A stretch of 64,000 nucleotides of DNA from Mogibacterium sp. (lineage in GTDB: Bacteria; Bacillota; Clostridia; Peptostreptococcales; Anaerovoracaceae). A model generated the notes under the pieces. The model was not told where the DNA came from, ran no database searches, and saw only the letters and a list, made by a program, of their open reading frames with translations. This document shows positions 26,193 through 36,080 of the stretch, piece by piece (the first letter of the stretch is position 1; every line of letters starts with the position of its first letter). Made by a program: the position numbers and the translations under genes. Location of the stretch: NCBI GenBank assembly GCA_017431685.1, contig JAFRKO010000046.1:1-64000 (forward strand). Direction: 5' to 3'.

Positions 26193-27451
26193 TATTTGTT
26201 GAGTGCAGAGATTCCGCTGACTATGTGGTTGATGTGAACCTCATACTTTCGCAGAGATCCCTCCCAATTGACCAGAGCCCGCCTTCCCAGGTCCGTGATC
26301 TCGAAAGTCCGTCTTGCTCTCGGGCTGCCGCCTCCTGATGAAGATGTCAGGTAACCATCTTTTTCCATGCGTTTGAGGTTGCGGTAGAAACCTGCCGGAT
26401 CCAGACTGTCATCTATATATCCGTGATCTTTCAGCTTTTGCATAAGAAGAAACCCGTGGCATGGCTCATGGGACAGCTCTATAAGAATACATGGCTGGAT
26501 CAGTTTATCAAGATACAGGCCTTTGCATGAAAAGTTTGCATCAGAAGTGTGCATATCAAGAGCAAGCCAGCTTGAGTAAAACAGCTCCTGTATTTCTACT
26601 CGGCTGCGTGCAGCCGGGATATTGATCATGTTGACTGCTTCTTCGGCAGCGCATGGGTGAAGAAAGCCTTTTTCATGCAGTTCCTTTCTGTTTATCAGGC
26701 ATGGCGTAATGTTATCAATAAATTTTTCAGGATGATTGATGTACGCAGCAGCAACTGCATCCCAGCAGTAAGAGCTGTCTGCCCCGTAGACTATCTCTTT
26801 CGTCTTGAAACGATAACCGCATTTTTTTGCAATATACATTCCGGCCGGATTGTCTGAAGAGCACAGTTTATCAAGAAATTCATCCTTAGGAAGAGCAGAT
26901 ACAGGGAGACAGTTATTGCCTGTGATGATCGTGATATTATGACCTTTACTGAGAACAGCCTCAGACGCATCGGCATTTACTGAGAAATTCAGTTCTGCAA
27001 GAGGCTGCCCGTCATGTATAAGCAAAGATTCGGTAATTCCACCCATGAGCACTATCTGGCCTATTTTTTCGAATACACTGTTATCTAAAAGATATGCACC
27101 ATACAGATTGCCGAGGGATCCTATGCCGAGGTAAACAAGTTCTCCGGGATACTTATCAGCCATCTCCGCAATGAATCTGGAACTTTCACAGACCGGTGAT
27201 TCATCCTGCTCAAAGCCGCGCAGAACAGGGATGTGGGTAAACCCTGTCTCTTTCATCATCGCTGTGTTGCTGAGAAATGATTCTGCAGCAGTGCCGTTTC
27301 CGTAGTTGCATGTTATGCCAAGCAGATCTATATCTTCAGGGTTTCCTAAAAGATAGAGTAATGCAAGAGCATCATCCATAGGACGACCCGGGACGTTCGC
27401 GGTATTATCGCAATCGCAGATAACAGGTTTTATTTTTTTCATATTGATCAA
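26192..27451 (-). CDS. Nucleoside hydrolase-like protein fused to a PadR-like DNA-binding domain
   Basis: A 419-residue fusion. Residues about 7-300 resemble inosine-uridine nucleoside hydrolases: DCDN ... MDDALALLYLLG (D13, D15, D26, D27, normally calcium ligands), LLGITCNYGNG, IVLMGG, ELNFSVNADASEA and CWDAVAAAY (D231). The usual compact DxDxGxDD motif has a 7-residue insertion. Residues about 313-400 are a PadR-type winged helix (CILIELSHEPCHGFLLMQKL ... GFYRNLKRMEKDGYL ... FEITDLGRRAL). The natural idea is a regulator that senses a nucleoside, or a hydrolase that reports on its substrate. TTG at 27451 has AGGA 6 bases upstream; ATG at 27442 is the alternative. No operon partner is visible. 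Confidence 0.78.
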   Translation of the reverse strand: MINMKKIKPVICDCDNTANVPGRPMDDALALLYLLGNPEDIDLLGITCNYGNGTAAESFLSNTAMMKETGFTHIPVLRGFEQDESPVCESSRFIAEMADKYPGELVYLGIGSLGNLYGAYLLDNSVFEKIGQIVLMGGITESLLIHDGQPLAELNFSVNADASEAVLSKGHNITIITGNNCLPVSALPKDEFLDKLCSSDNPAGMYIAKKCGYRFKTKEIVYGADSSYCWDAVAAAYINHPEKFIDNITPCLINRKELHEKGFLHPCAAEEAVNMINIPAARSRVEIQELFYSSWLALDMHTSDANFSCKGLYLDKLIQPCILIELSHEPCHGFLLMQKLKDHGYIDDSLDPAGFYRNLKRMEKDGYLTSSSGGGSPRARRTFEITDLGRRALVNWEGSLRKYEVHINHIVSGISALNK

Positions 27452-27577
27452 TTCAGGTCCTTTTCTATTTTTGTTTGATGATTAATGTATATCAGCTGTG
27501 CTGAAGCTCAGTCAAGTGTGGCTTATCGTTTATTTCTATACAAGGAAAGGGAATATAATATAGATACCACTGAATCT

Positions 27578-27606
27578 TTGAAAACGTATCAGTTTTTCTT
27601 TATAAT
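27578..27606 (+). promoter_or_regulatory. Promoter of lepA-hemW
   Basis: TTGAAA at 27578-27583, a 17-bp spacer and TATAAT at 27601-27606, 33 bp before the lepA start. Confidence 0.82.
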
Positions 27607-27639
27607 TATATGGATAATGCTTAAAAAGGAATTAGAGAC

Positions 27640-29448
27640 ATGAGTTATCTGGACAATATTAGAAATTTCAGCATAATCGCCCATATCGATCACGGCAAAT
27701 CCACTCTGGCAGACCGTCTGATAGAAAAGACAGGGCTGGTTGAGGCACGCGACATGAAGGAGCAGTATCTCGACAATATGGACATAGAGCGTGAGCGCGG
27801 CATCACTATCAAGCTTCAGACGACGAGGCTTCAATATAAAGCGAAAGATGGGCAGGAGTATATTCTCAATCTTATCGATACTCCGGGACATGTGGACTTT
27901 AATTATGAAGTATCACGATCTCTCGCGGCATGTGACGGAGCCGTGCTCGTAGTGGATGCCACTCAGGGTGTAGAAGCACAGACGCTGGGAAATGTTTATC
28001 TTGCTCTTGATGAAGATCTGGAGATACTCCCGGTTCTCAATAAGATGGACCTTGATTCAGCTCGCCCTGAAGATGCGAGAGCTGAGATTGAGGACATTAT
28101 AGGACTGGATGCATCAGAGGCTCCCGAGATCTCCGCGAAAACCGGTATGGGAATCGATGAGATGCTTGAGAAGCTGATTGAGGTTATACCTCCTCCGCAG
28201 GGCGACCCGGATGGAAAGCTGAAAGCGCTTATCTTTGACTCTTATTATGACAGCTACAAAGGGGTTATTATCTATACCCGTATCTTTGACGGAAGAGTCA
28301 GGAGAGGCGACACGATACGTATGATGAATACCGGCAAGAACTATGAGGTCACAGAGGTAGGATACTGCATACCGGGAACTGTTCCTGCCAGTGAACTCAA
28401 GGCCGGTGAGGTAGGATACATATGCGGAAGCATAAAGCAGGTGGCCGACGCCCGTGTCGGTGATACTATTACCCTGGCGAATGATCCGGCAGATGCGCCT
28501 CTTAAGGGCTATAAAAAGGCTCAGTCAATGGTATACTGCGGAATATTCCCTGCAGAGGGCGAGAAGTATGAGAATGTAAAAGATGCTCTTGAAAAACTTC
28601 AGGTGAATGACGCCGCGTTCAATTTTGAGCCTGAGAACTCTGCAGCGCTGGGCTATGGATACAGGTGCGGCTTCCTGGGACTGCTGCACATGGATGTTAT
28701 AACTGAAAGGCTTGCAAGAGAGTTCGACCTTGATGTCATAACGACGCTGCCTTCGGTAGTATATAAAGTCGTGATGAAGGACGGGGAGGTTCTCGATATT
28801 CAGAACCCGTCGAATCTTCCGGCTCCGGCACTGATTGCACATATTGAAGAGCCTATAGTAAAAGCTGATATCATGACGCCTAATGAATATGTGGGAAGCA
28901 TCATGACTCTCTGCCAGAACCGCCGCGGAAACATGATCCACATGGAATACCTTACAAAGACCAGAGTGCAGCTCCACTATGAGATGCCGCTCAACGAGGT
29001 TATATACGACTTCTTTGACGCGCTTAAATCGCGTACCAGAGGTTACGCATCACTGGATTATGAGTTCCTGAGATATCAGCAGGCGAAGCTCGTCAAGCTC
29101 GATATCCTTCTCAACCGCGAGCCTATCGATGCTCTTTCAACTATAGTCCCTGAAGAGGAAGCAATGGCGAAGGGAAGAGGAATATGCGAGAAGCTGAAGG
29201 AGATAATACCGCGGCATCAGTTTGAGGTCCCGATTCAGGCTGCAATAGGCCAGAAGATCATCGCGCGTGAAACTGTAAGAGCATACCGCAAGGATGTGCT
29301 TGCCAAGTGCTACGGCGGAGATATTACAAGAAAGAAAAAGCTCCTTGAGAAGCAGAAAGCAGGAAAGAAGAGAATGAGGCAGTTCGGTTCTGTGACTGTG
29401 CCTCAGGAGGCGTTCACAGAAGTCCTTAAACTCGATGACGGCAGATAA
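27640..29448 (+). CDS. lepA: Elongation factor 4 (LepA)
   Basis: A 602-residue translational GTPase that acts on stalled or assembling ribosomes. The GTPase domain has AHIDHGKST (residues 14-22), [18 protein letters not shown] and NKMDL. The EF-G-like domains follow, and the LepA-specific C-terminal domain ends in [19 protein letters not shown]. Length matches the family (about 600). AAAAGGA precedes the ATG. hemW starts 2 bp after the stop, a common Firmicutes pairing. Confidence 0.98.
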   Translation: MSYLDNIRNFSIIAHIDHGKSTLADRLIEKTGLVEARDMKEQYLDNMDIERERGITIKLQTTRLQYKAKDGQEYILNLIDTPGHVDFNYEVSRSLAACDGAVLVVDATQGVEAQTLGNVYLALDEDLEILPVLNKMDLDSARPEDARAEIEDIIGLDASEAPEISAKTGMGIDEMLEKLIEVIPPPQGDPDGKLKALIFDSYYDSYKGVIIYTRIFDGRVRRGDTIRMMNTGKNYEVTEVGYCIPGTVPASELKAGEVGYICGSIKQVADARVGDTITLANDPADAPLKGYKKAQSMVYCGIFPAEGEKYENVKDALEKLQVNDAAFNFEPENSAALGYGYRCGFLGLLHMDVITERLAREFDLDVITTLPSVVYKVVMKDGEVLDIQNPSNLPAPALIAHIEEPIVKADIMTPNEYVGSIMTLCQNRRGNMIHMEYLTKTRVQLHYEMPLNEVIYDFFDALKSRTRGYASLDYEFLRYQQAKLVKLDILLNREPIDALSTIVPEEEAMAKGRGICEKLKEIIPRHQFEVPIQAAIGQKIIARETVRAYRKDVLAKCYGGDITRKKKLLEKQKAGKKRMRQFGSVTVPQEAFTEVLKLDDGR

Positions 29449-29449
29449 T

Positions 29450-30700
29450 ATGAGTAAAAAAAGAGGCATATACATCCACATGCCTTTCTGCGTACAGAAG
29501 TGCAGATACTGTGCCTTCCTTTCATTCGAGGCGGAGGGATCGCCCAGAAAAGAATATACTGATGCTCTTGAGAAGGAGATAAAACTCAGAGCAGACCGGG
29601 AAAAAGAAAACGGAACAGACAGGCCTGTGGATACGATTTACATCGGAGGAGGAACTCCCTCGGTGATGGACATTTCTTCTATGTCAGAGATGGTAAAGAC
29701 CCTGAAACGCTCCTTTGATGTTGTTCCGGACGCGGAGGTCACGCTCGAAGCGAATCCTGCTACATTGGGACGCAAAGATGGTGTGATGCTGGCAAAACTC
29801 CAGGCGTATAGGTTTATGGGCATCAACAGGCTGTCGATGGGTGTGCAGTCGATGGATAATGACAGGCTGCATTATCTTGGACGGATACATACGGCAGAAA
29901 ACGTTACCAGAGACATGGACATCATACGAAGAAAGGGTTTTGACAATGTCAATCTCGACCTGATGTTTTCTATCCCGGGCGAAAGCGGGGACGATGCACT
30001 GAGAGATCTTGATAAGATACTCGCGCTCGGACCGGAACACATATCCTGCTACAGTCTTCAAATAGAAGAGGGCACACCATTCGGCGAAATGGCCGATTCG
30101 GGTGAACTGATTGAAGTATCAGATGAAGAGGACAGAGAAACCTACCACAGGATATGCCGCAGACTCGCGGAGGCCGGATATGAACACTACGAAATCAGCA
30201 ACTTTGCGAAGATGGGGGTTGATCCGGATGCTCCAAGTCCGTACAGATCACAGCATAATTCTCTTTACTGGAACATGGACGAATATATTGGCCTGGGTCT
30301 TGGAGCAAGCGGGTTCTTAAATGGTGTGAGGTATAAGAACACTTCAGATCTTGATGAATACCTCAGCGCACTAAAAGAAGGCAGGCTTCCTGTAGCTGAA
30401 GAGCACCTTAACACTGCTTTTGACAATATCAGCGAAGCTGTGTTTACAGGACTCAGGAGACGTGAGGGCATACGTTATGAAGATGCTGTACGCGCGTATC
30501 TGGATACAGATGACCTGCAGCTGAAGTATCCTGTATCAGCAGAAGAATTCCGGGATCTTTTCTGGGATATATTTGATGAAGCGGAGGAGGAAGCCCGCAG
30601 CTATGCTGAAAGGGGACTCCTGATTATCGATAGTGAAGGTCTTAAACTTACTGAGACAGGCATAGATATAAGCAATTCAATAATGTCGCTTTTTGTTTAG
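29450..30700 (+). CDS. hemW: Radical SAM heme chaperone HemW
   Basis: A 416-residue radical SAM protein of the HemN/HemW family. [18 protein letters not shown] holds the three cysteines (CxxxCxxC) that bind the 4Fe-4S cluster. [25 protein letters not shown] and [13 protein letters not shown] follow in the usual order. Members of this subgroup bind and deliver heme rather than oxidise coproporphyrinogen. The ATG at 29450 gives the standard N-terminus; an in-frame ATG at 29435 would overlap lepA. No other heme genes are nearby, so the physiological role here is uncertain. Confidence 0.9.
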   Translation: MSKKRGIYIHMPFCVQKCRYCAFLSFEAEGSPRKEYTDALEKEIKLRADREKENGTDRPVDTIYIGGGTPSVMDISSMSEMVKTLKRSFDVVPDAEVTLEANPATLGRKDGVMLAKLQAYRFMGINRLSMGVQSMDNDRLHYLGRIHTAENVTRDMDIIRRKGFDNVNLDLMFSIPGESGDDALRDLDKILALGPEHISCYSLQIEEGTPFGEMADSGELIEVSDEEDRETYHRICRRLAEAGYEHYEISNFAKMGVDPDAPSPYRSQHNSLYWNMDEYIGLGLGASGFLNGVRYKNTSDLDEYLSALKEGRLPVAEEHLNTAFDNISEAVFTGLRRREGIRYEDAVRAYLDTDDLQLKYPVSAEEFRDLFWDIFDEAEEEARSYAERGLLIIDSEGLKLTETGIDISNSIMSLFV

Positions 30701-30713
30701 AAAGGATATCAGC

Positions 30714-32201
30714 ATGGAAAAATACATAATGGCGCTTGATCAGGGCACAACGAGCTCGAGGACCATCATCTACGACAAAGCAGGCAATATCAAATCCGTC
30801 GTGCAGAGAGAATTTACTCAGATATTCCCTCACGAAGGGTGGGTAGAACATGATGCCATGGAGATATGGGCATCACAGATGGGTACTGCACAGGAGGCAT
30901 TGCTGAAAGCAGGTCTTTCATACAAAAATATTGCGGCTATCGGAATTACCAACCAAAGAGAGACTACGGTAGTCTGGGATAAGGTGACCGGACGCCCTGT
31001 ATATAACGCCATCGTGTGGCAGTGCCGCAGAACAGCTGACTATGCTGCCAAACTGAAGCCTCATGAAGAAATGATCAAACAGAAGACCGGCCTTCTTGCT
31101 GATCCTTACTTCAGCGGTACGAAGCTTGCATGGATACTTGAGAACGTTCCGGGTATCAGAGCGAGAGCTGAGAGGGGAGAACTCCTTTTCGGTACTATCG
31201 AATGCTGGCTGATCTGGAAGCTGACGGGAGGGAAGGTACATGTATCCGACTACTCCAACGCCTGCAGAACTATGCTGTTCGATATAAACAAATTAAAGTG
31301 GGATGAAGAGCTCTGCAGCCTGCTGAATATTCCTATGTGCATGCTTCCTGAGCCTGTTGAGTGTTCGGCATACTATGGAGATACGATAGACGAGATTTTC
31401 GGAGGCCCGATACCTATCACCGGATCTGCAGGAGACCAGCAGGCAGCTCTCTTCGGAGAGGCTTGCTACAATGAGGGCGATGTTAAGAGCACATATGGAA
31501 CCGGAAATTTTCTGCTCCTGAACACAGGGGACAAGCCGGTTTACTCGAAAAACGGCCTGCTTACCACTATCGCCTGGGGCCTTGACGGTAAGGTCACTTA
31601 TGCTCTTGAAGGATCTGTGTTTGTATGCGGCGCGGCAGTCCAGTGGCTTAGAGATCAGCTGAGATTTTTCCGTGATGCATCAGAATCAGAAGAGATTGCA
31701 AAGCAGGTACCTGATGCCGGCGGAGTATTCGTAGTACCGGCATTCGTCGGACTCGGAGCCCCTTACTGGGATCCTGAGGCAAGAGGCGCCATGTTCGGTA
31801 TCACGAGAGGCACAACACGTGAACATATCGTGAGAGCTACACTCCAGTCTCTTGTTTACCAGAATGAAGACCTTCTGGCGGCTATGAAAGCTGATACCGG
31901 CAAAGAGATCACTTCACTGAAGGTTGACGGCGGCGCAGCGATGAACAATCTGCTTATGCAGTTCCAGGCAGATATCTCTGATGTGGATATCGTGAGATAT
32001 GCTTCAATAGAGTCCACATCACTCGGGGCGGCATATCTGGCAGGGCTCGCAGTAGGATATTATGACAGCCTTGCTGATATCGTGGCAAGCAAAGAGATTG
32101 CGAAAACGTTCAAGCCTTCTCTCGGAGAAAAAGAGAGAAGAGAAAAGCTGGATGGCTGGCACAGGGCGGTAAAAGCGACAATAGCTTTCCGCGAAGCATA
32201 A
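30714..32201 (+). CDS. glpK: Glycerol kinase
   Basis: A 495-residue FGGY-family kinase that phosphorylates glycerol to glycerol-3-phosphate. [74 protein letters not shown] and [11 protein letters not shown] are the family signatures. Length matches the usual 495-505. AAAGGA precedes the ATG. It starts 14 bp after hemW, so it may be read from the lepA promoter. No glpF or glpD is adjacent. A terminator follows. Confidence 0.96.
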   Translation: MEKYIMALDQGTTSSRTIIYDKAGNIKSVVQREFTQIFPHEGWVEHDAMEIWASQMGTAQEALLKAGLSYKNIAAIGITNQRETTVVWDKVTGRPVYNAIVWQCRRTADYAAKLKPHEEMIKQKTGLLADPYFSGTKLAWILENVPGIRARAERGELLFGTIECWLIWKLTGGKVHVSDYSNACRTMLFDINKLKWDEELCSLLNIPMCMLPEPVECSAYYGDTIDEIFGGPIPITGSAGDQQAALFGEACYNEGDVKSTYGTGNFLLLNTGDKPVYSKNGLLTTIAWGLDGKVTYALEGSVFVCGAAVQWLRDQLRFFRDASESEEIAKQVPDAGGVFVVPAFVGLGAPYWDPEARGAMFGITRGTTREHIVRATLQSLVYQNEDLLAAMKADTGKEITSLKVDGGAAMNNLLMQFQADISDVDIVRYASIESTSLGAAYLAGLAVGYYDSLADIVASKEIAKTFKPSLGEKERREKLDGWHRAVKATIAFREA

Positions 32202-32206
32202 TAAAC

Positions 32207-32243
32207 AAAAAAGATTCCTGGTCCTGCCGGGAATCTTTTGTAT
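32207..32243. terminator. Terminator between glpK and the convergent asparaginase
   Basis: AAAAGATTCC / GGAATCTTTT, a 10-bp stem with A-run and T-run on opposite sides, so it can serve both convergent genes. Confidence 0.85.
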
Positions 32244-32251
32244 TGAGTTTT

Positions 32252-33280
32252 CTATTCTGTAAGCTCGCCTCGCAGATCGTTCTGCATGAGTCTCCGGATC
32301 TCGTCTTTAGATAATCCTTTACTGAGCAGATAGGTAAGCTTGGTGATCGCAGCTTCTGTGGTCATGTTGCCGCCGCTGATGGCACCGGCTCTGACAAGAG
32401 CGGAACCGGCTTCGTAAGTACCAAGGCTTACGGTACCTGCAGGACACTGAGTGCAGACCACTACAATGGTGCCGCATCTGCTGGCTTCAGAGATAAGGCG
32501 TGAAAGAGCAGGATCATAGCTTGGAATATTACCCTTGCCGAAAGACTCAAGCACAAGTCCGTCGAGCTCTTCACACATGATAGGTTCAAAAATCTCAAAC
32601 TGTATGCCCGGAACGATTTTGATAACAGCGATACGGCTTTCTGTTAGTCTGACAACATTAAGAGAACCAAAATGTAAAGAATCCTTTACATACTCGCTAA
32701 TAGAAGAATGATAATAGTCTATAGTGATTCCGGCATCAGCAAGTTTGCTGCAGTTTGGTGAAGTGAACGCCACCATACCATCTGCAGAATATTTGATAGC
32801 ACGATTGCCCCGAAGGACTGAATCTCCGAAACACAGACTGACTTCCCGTATAATACCGTCAGCTGCTATCATGATAGAAGTGATGAGGTTGTCACGGCCA
32901 TCGCTCCTGAGTTCGCAAAGAGGAATCTGTGCACCTGTAAATACGACAGGTTTGTCCAGCCCTTCAAGCATGAAGGACAGGGCGGAAGCACTGTATGCCA
33001 GAGTGTCTGTGCCGTGAAGCACCACAAACCCATCATATTTATCATAATATGATGCGATAGTATCAGCCATGGAGTTCCATTGCTCATATCGGACGTTGGT
33101 TGAGTCCAGCAGCGGTTCAAACTCGATGAGATCCCACTCAGGCATGTCAGGAGAGTTCAGATCGCGTATCTGCAGCAGCTCTTTAATAATGGCGCCGGAT
33201 TTAGGAGCATAGCCGTTTTCTGTACGAACCATGCCTATAGTTCCACCGGTATGAATGATGAGTATTTTTTTCTTTTCCAT
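32252..33280 (-). CDS. ansA: L-asparaginase, type I
   Basis: A 342-residue cytoplasmic asparaginase that makes aspartate and ammonia. HTGGTIGM (threonine nucleophile near the N-terminus) and VLHGTDTLAYSASALSFML (second catalytic threonine and aspartate) are diagnostic. VFTGAQIPLCELRSDGRDNL fits the type I family. There is no signal peptide. In this genome it could supply aspartate to the lysC-asd-hom pathway. The coding sequence contains one GTAAAG-N4-CTTTAC palindrome at 32674-32689. Confidence 0.92.
   Translation of the reverse strand: MEKKKILIIHTGGTIGMVRTENGYAPKSGAIIKELLQIRDLNSPDMPEWDLIEFEPLLDSTNVRYEQWNSMADTIASYYDKYDGFVVLHGTDTLAYSASALSFMLEGLDKPVVFTGAQIPLCELRSDGRDNLITSIMIAADGIIREVSLCFGDSVLRGNRAIKYSADGMVAFTSPNCSKLADAGITIDYYHSSISEYVKDSLHFGSLNVVRLTESRIAVIKIVPGIQFEIFEPIMCEELDGLVLESFGKGNIPSYDPALSRLISEASRCGTIVVVCTQCPAGTVSLGTYEAGSALVRAGAISGGNMTTEAAITKLTYLLSKGLSKDEIRRLMQNDLRGELTE
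32674..32689. repeat. GTAAAG-N4-CTTTAC palindrome inside the asparaginase gene
   Basis: GTAAAG-AATC-CTTTAC, the same half-sites as the cluster at 1010-1147. Being intragenic, this single copy may be chance. Confidence 0.5.
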
Positions 33281-33338
33281 ATTGAAATGATACCATATTA
33301 AAGATAATAAAACTTGTTAACTTTTTTTTAAAATGTTG

Positions 33339-33367
33339 TAGACAAGACAATCCCTTTTGTTTATAAT
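33339..33367 (+). promoter_or_regulatory. Promoter of tRNA-Glu
   Basis: TAGACA at 33339-33344, a 17-bp spacer and a perfect TATAAT at 33362-33367, 22 bp before the tRNA. Confidence 0.8.
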
Positions 33368-33389
33368 ACTACTTGCGCATGAAAAATGT

Positions 33390-33464
33390 GGCGCATTGGT
33401 CAAGAGGTCAAGACGTCGCCCTCTCACGGCGGAATCCAGGGTTCGATTCCCTGATGCGCTACCA
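33390..33464 (+). tRNA. tRNA-Glu(CTC)
   Basis: A 75-nt cloverleaf. The acceptor stem GGCGCAT pairs with ATGCGCT (first pair G-T). The anticodon stem TCGCC/GGCGG encloses loop CTCTCAC (anticodon CTC). The T-arm is CAGGG-TTCGATT-CCCTG and CCA is encoded. Confidence 0.92.
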
Positions 33465-33469
33465 CGATT

Positions 33470-33501
33470 AACCACTGACGCTTATGCTCAGTGGTTTTTT
33501 T
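33470..33501 (+). terminator. Terminator after tRNA-Glu
   Basis: AACCACTGA / TCAGTGGTT stem with 9-nt loop, followed by TTTTT. Confidence 0.9.
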
Positions 33502-33633
33502 ATGTCACGCTATGCGCGGCAGATAAAACAAAAAGCGATGTTATTTCTTCAGTATATGAGATATAATATATACGGATGTTTTCGGCCACAGAGCCGATAA
33601 AAAGCATATGATTTCCCGGAGGAGGAGCTCAAA

Positions 33634-34647
33634 ATGATAAATAAAATCCTTGTAGAAGCATGCGTAAAAGCATTAAAAAACATCTTTGATAGAGAGGGTG
33701 TACCATATGTTATTAAGGATGATGAAGAATCCAGTTACTTTTTTCATCTTTGGGAAGATACTGACGACGAAAAGAATCTTGCATACAGACAGGCCGCTCC
33801 TGCTATGGAGCGCATAGTATCGCATGAACCGTACATTTTCGAGAAAGACGGTGAGCCTCTTGTCATCCGCTTAAATTATCTTGACAGAAGGCTTGAAAGA
33901 GACTCGTTCGGTGAGATCATGCTCGAGCGTCCTGACCTTGACTGGCGCTTTGCTATATCCGTTAAAAACGACGCCAAAATACTTTCAGCTTTGCCTGTTG
34001 CAGACCGTGAGCTTGACATGAACAAAGACAGGATCATGAATTCAGCCAACGCGATCGATGACTTCGGTGATCGTATCTTTGGTATTCCGTGCTCCAATGA
34101 GTATTTCGATGATATGAACGAGATACTGCTGAACATTGCACCTCGTGATGCGGAAAACTGGGGAGAATTAGTTAAGGATGAAAAATTCGTATATGGGTCT
34201 CTGATCACACCAATGCTTAAGGCTATCGGCCGTGAATTTCCGCGCATATGCAAGTTCCATCCTGAAGCACCTCAGAAGCTGTTTGATTACTTCTATGGCA
34301 AAATAGATTACTACTTCATTAAGCCAATTGACGAACTGAAAGTGACACGTATCGGCTGTGTAAATTCACGTGGCTATCTCGGACGTATGCCTGGCAACAA
34401 AAATCTGAAAACCCCTAAAACCGGCTTCCCTTCAGAACTGCTTGATGTCAGGTTCGCAACCGGCAAATATGGTGAGATTTCCAAGGATACGCTGCAGCTG
34501 GCTTTCGAAAACGGATGGTCACTATGCATAACAATGTTCCCTGTATATGACACTTATGGTGAGCTCGGATTTGATCTTCAGGTATACCTTCCGGTAACAC
34601 CGTTCGGAAGCTACCGTGATCAGGTTGACTGGGATCCGGAGGCATAA
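33634..34647 (+). CDS. HaeIII-family restriction endonuclease homologue without a methyltransferase
   Basis: A 337-residue protein that follows the HaeIII restriction endonuclease family along its whole length as I remember it. The points of match are EACVKALKN at the N-terminus, the core WRFAISVKND (residues 104-113), the signature DDFGDRIFGIPCSNEYF (142-158), KLFDYFYGKIDYYFIKP, and ELLDVRFATG ... TLQLAFENGWSLCI near the C-terminus. The SxK-like lysine K111 is kept. The acidic position upstream appears to be E94 rather than aspartate, and the HxxAVKHSRL stretch of HaeIII is altered. HaeIII cuts GGCC. No modification methylase lies within the window, so either this one is inactive, has another role, or is protected by a distant methylase. 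GGAGGAG precedes the ATG. Confidence 0.65.
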   Translation: MINKILVEACVKALKNIFDREGVPYVIKDDEESSYFFHLWEDTDDEKNLAYRQAAPAMERIVSHEPYIFEKDGEPLVIRLNYLDRRLERDSFGEIMLERPDLDWRFAISVKNDAKILSALPVADRELDMNKDRIMNSANAIDDFGDRIFGIPCSNEYFDDMNEILLNIAPRDAENWGELVKDEKFVYGSLITPMLKAIGREFPRICKFHPEAPQKLFDYFYGKIDYYFIKPIDELKVTRIGCVNSRGYLGRMPGNKNLKTPKTGFPSELLDVRFATGKYGEISKDTLQLAFENGWSLCITMFPVYDTYGELGFDLQVYLPVTPFGSYRDQVDWDPEA

Positions 34648-34654
34648 CAATATA

Positions 34655-35554
34655 ATGTTAAGATCACCTAAAACAAAGGCAGGAAGATTTTTAAGAGAAA
34701 CGCTGATCGTTCTGACGTCGGCGTTTTTCGGTTCGTCGGTGCAGATTTTCGTAATGATCCCGAACGGAATGACTTCGGGCGGAATTCCCGGTGTTACAAG
34801 GCTTATAACGCATTTTTTCCCGGTAAGTTACTCGCTTGTGTATTACGCACAATCGATGATAATACTGCTCATAGCGTATTTTGCTATGGGAATAGGAGAG
34901 GTGAAACGCATAGTCGCACTTGGGTTCACCTATCCAATAATGCTGTTTATCTTTGAGCATATCGATTATGAATTTCTGAAATCCCCGGATCCGCTGCTTG
35001 CTTCTTTACTGATAGGCCTTTTCTATGGACTGGCTACCGGAATCGGCTATATAGGGGGATATTCCTCAGGAGGAACGGATACTATCTCGAGAGTCCTGAA
35101 ACAGAAGGTGTTTAACCATCTGCGTACTGGTGATATCCAGATGGCAATTGATATTACGATCATTGCAGTGTCAGCCCTTGTGTTCGATACAAACATTGCG
35201 ATGTATGCAATAATCAACGCGATAGTGGCTGCCAAAGTAATATCAATTATCACGGTAGGATACGGTGGTAAGTTCATACAGTTCGATATTATTCCGAGTG
35301 CAAAAGAGAAGGGTGAGCTGATCACTGAATATGTTCTCCATGATGTAAACAGGGCTGTAACATCGCATGTATCCAGAGGAGAGTACACGAAAGATGAGCG
35401 AAGAACACTCAGCATCATTTGCACTCCGGCCGAGAGCATTAAGATAAAAAAATATGTTGCTGAAATTGATCCTGACGCGTTTGCTACCATCATGTCGCTG
35501 ACGAACGTATGGGGAAAACGTTTCCAGAATATCCAGGAAGCTGATAACACCTAA
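34655..35554 (+). CDS. YitT family membrane protein (DUF161/DUF2179)
   Basis: A 299-residue integral membrane protein. Five to six hydrophobic segments (about 15-185) include the family motif GGTDTISRVLKQK. The C-terminal soluble DUF2179 domain (about 200-290) reads VNRAVTSHVSRGEYTKDERRTLSIICTPAESIKIKKYV. YitT proteins are widespread in Firmicutes and their substrate is unknown. ATG 34655 is taken; GGAGG lies 13 bases upstream, which is long. An alternative GTG at 34616 would overlap the previous gene. It follows the HaeIII-like gene by only 7 bp, so the two are probably co-transcribed. Confidence 0.85.
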   Translation: MLRSPKTKAGRFLRETLIVLTSAFFGSSVQIFVMIPNGMTSGGIPGVTRLITHFFPVSYSLVYYAQSMIILLIAYFAMGIGEVKRIVALGFTYPIMLFIFEHIDYEFLKSPDPLLASLLIGLFYGLATGIGYIGGYSSGGTDTISRVLKQKVFNHLRTGDIQMAIDITIIAVSALVFDTNIAMYAIINAIVAAKVISIITVGYGGKFIQFDIIPSAKEKGELITEYVLHDVNRAVTSHVSRGEYTKDERRTLSIICTPAESIKIKKYVAEIDPDAFATIMSLTNVWGKRFQNIQEADNT

Positions 35555-35611
35555 AAAGCAAAAAAAACAAGATAATATGAGAATCATGGAACCATATAGA
35601 CTGACTGTTTT

Positions 35612-35638
35612 CCGGCGAGAGATCGCTGGTTTTTTTTG
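35612..35638 (+). terminator. Terminator after the YitT gene
   Basis: CCGGCGA / TCGCTGG stem with one wobble pair, followed by TTTTTTTT. Confidence 0.85.
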
Positions 35639-36080
35639 CATACTATAGAAATGAACTATCATGGTATTATGCATTTTTTGTAATGTATATATAAAAGAAA
35701 TAATGATAAATTATTTGCTTTATCAAGGTAAATAATTAACAAACGAAAGCGAAAACAGGCCAATTTAGTTATTTAATTAACAATGTTTTAGCATGAAAAC
35801 AGGGAGTGATAAATCGCAAAAACCTTGAAATTTCAACAAAATGAGCGAATTCAAAAGCCTTGCTCGGTTGACAAAGAAAGGGCTTAAACGATAACTAAAT
35901 ATCAATTTTAGATTGACTTAAAGATTCATTGGAGTGATAATAAGTACATAATTGATTATTGTCACCAAACCCATTCTTATTGCGACGATTCGAATCAATA
36001 AAGATAAACCGGATCTGTGCATGCCGTAAAAAATAAAAGTCGAAATTAGCTAAGAGGTGACAATGGAAAAGGAGTATTAT
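35639..36080. other. Long AT-rich leader upstream of the PutP symporter
   Basis: About 440 bp without a gene. It is AT-rich and carries at least one promoter candidate (35913-35941) about 140 bp before the symporter. A second candidate begins with TTGACA near 35869. I see no T-box, no clear riboswitch core and no long hairpin. The length and base composition suggest an untranslated leader or a regulator-binding region. Confidence 0.5.
35913..35941 (+). promoter_or_regulatory. Candidate promoter for the PutP symporter
   Basis: TTGACT at 35913-35918, a 17-bp spacer and GATAAT at 35936-35941. This would give a 5' leader of roughly 130 nt. Confidence 0.5.
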
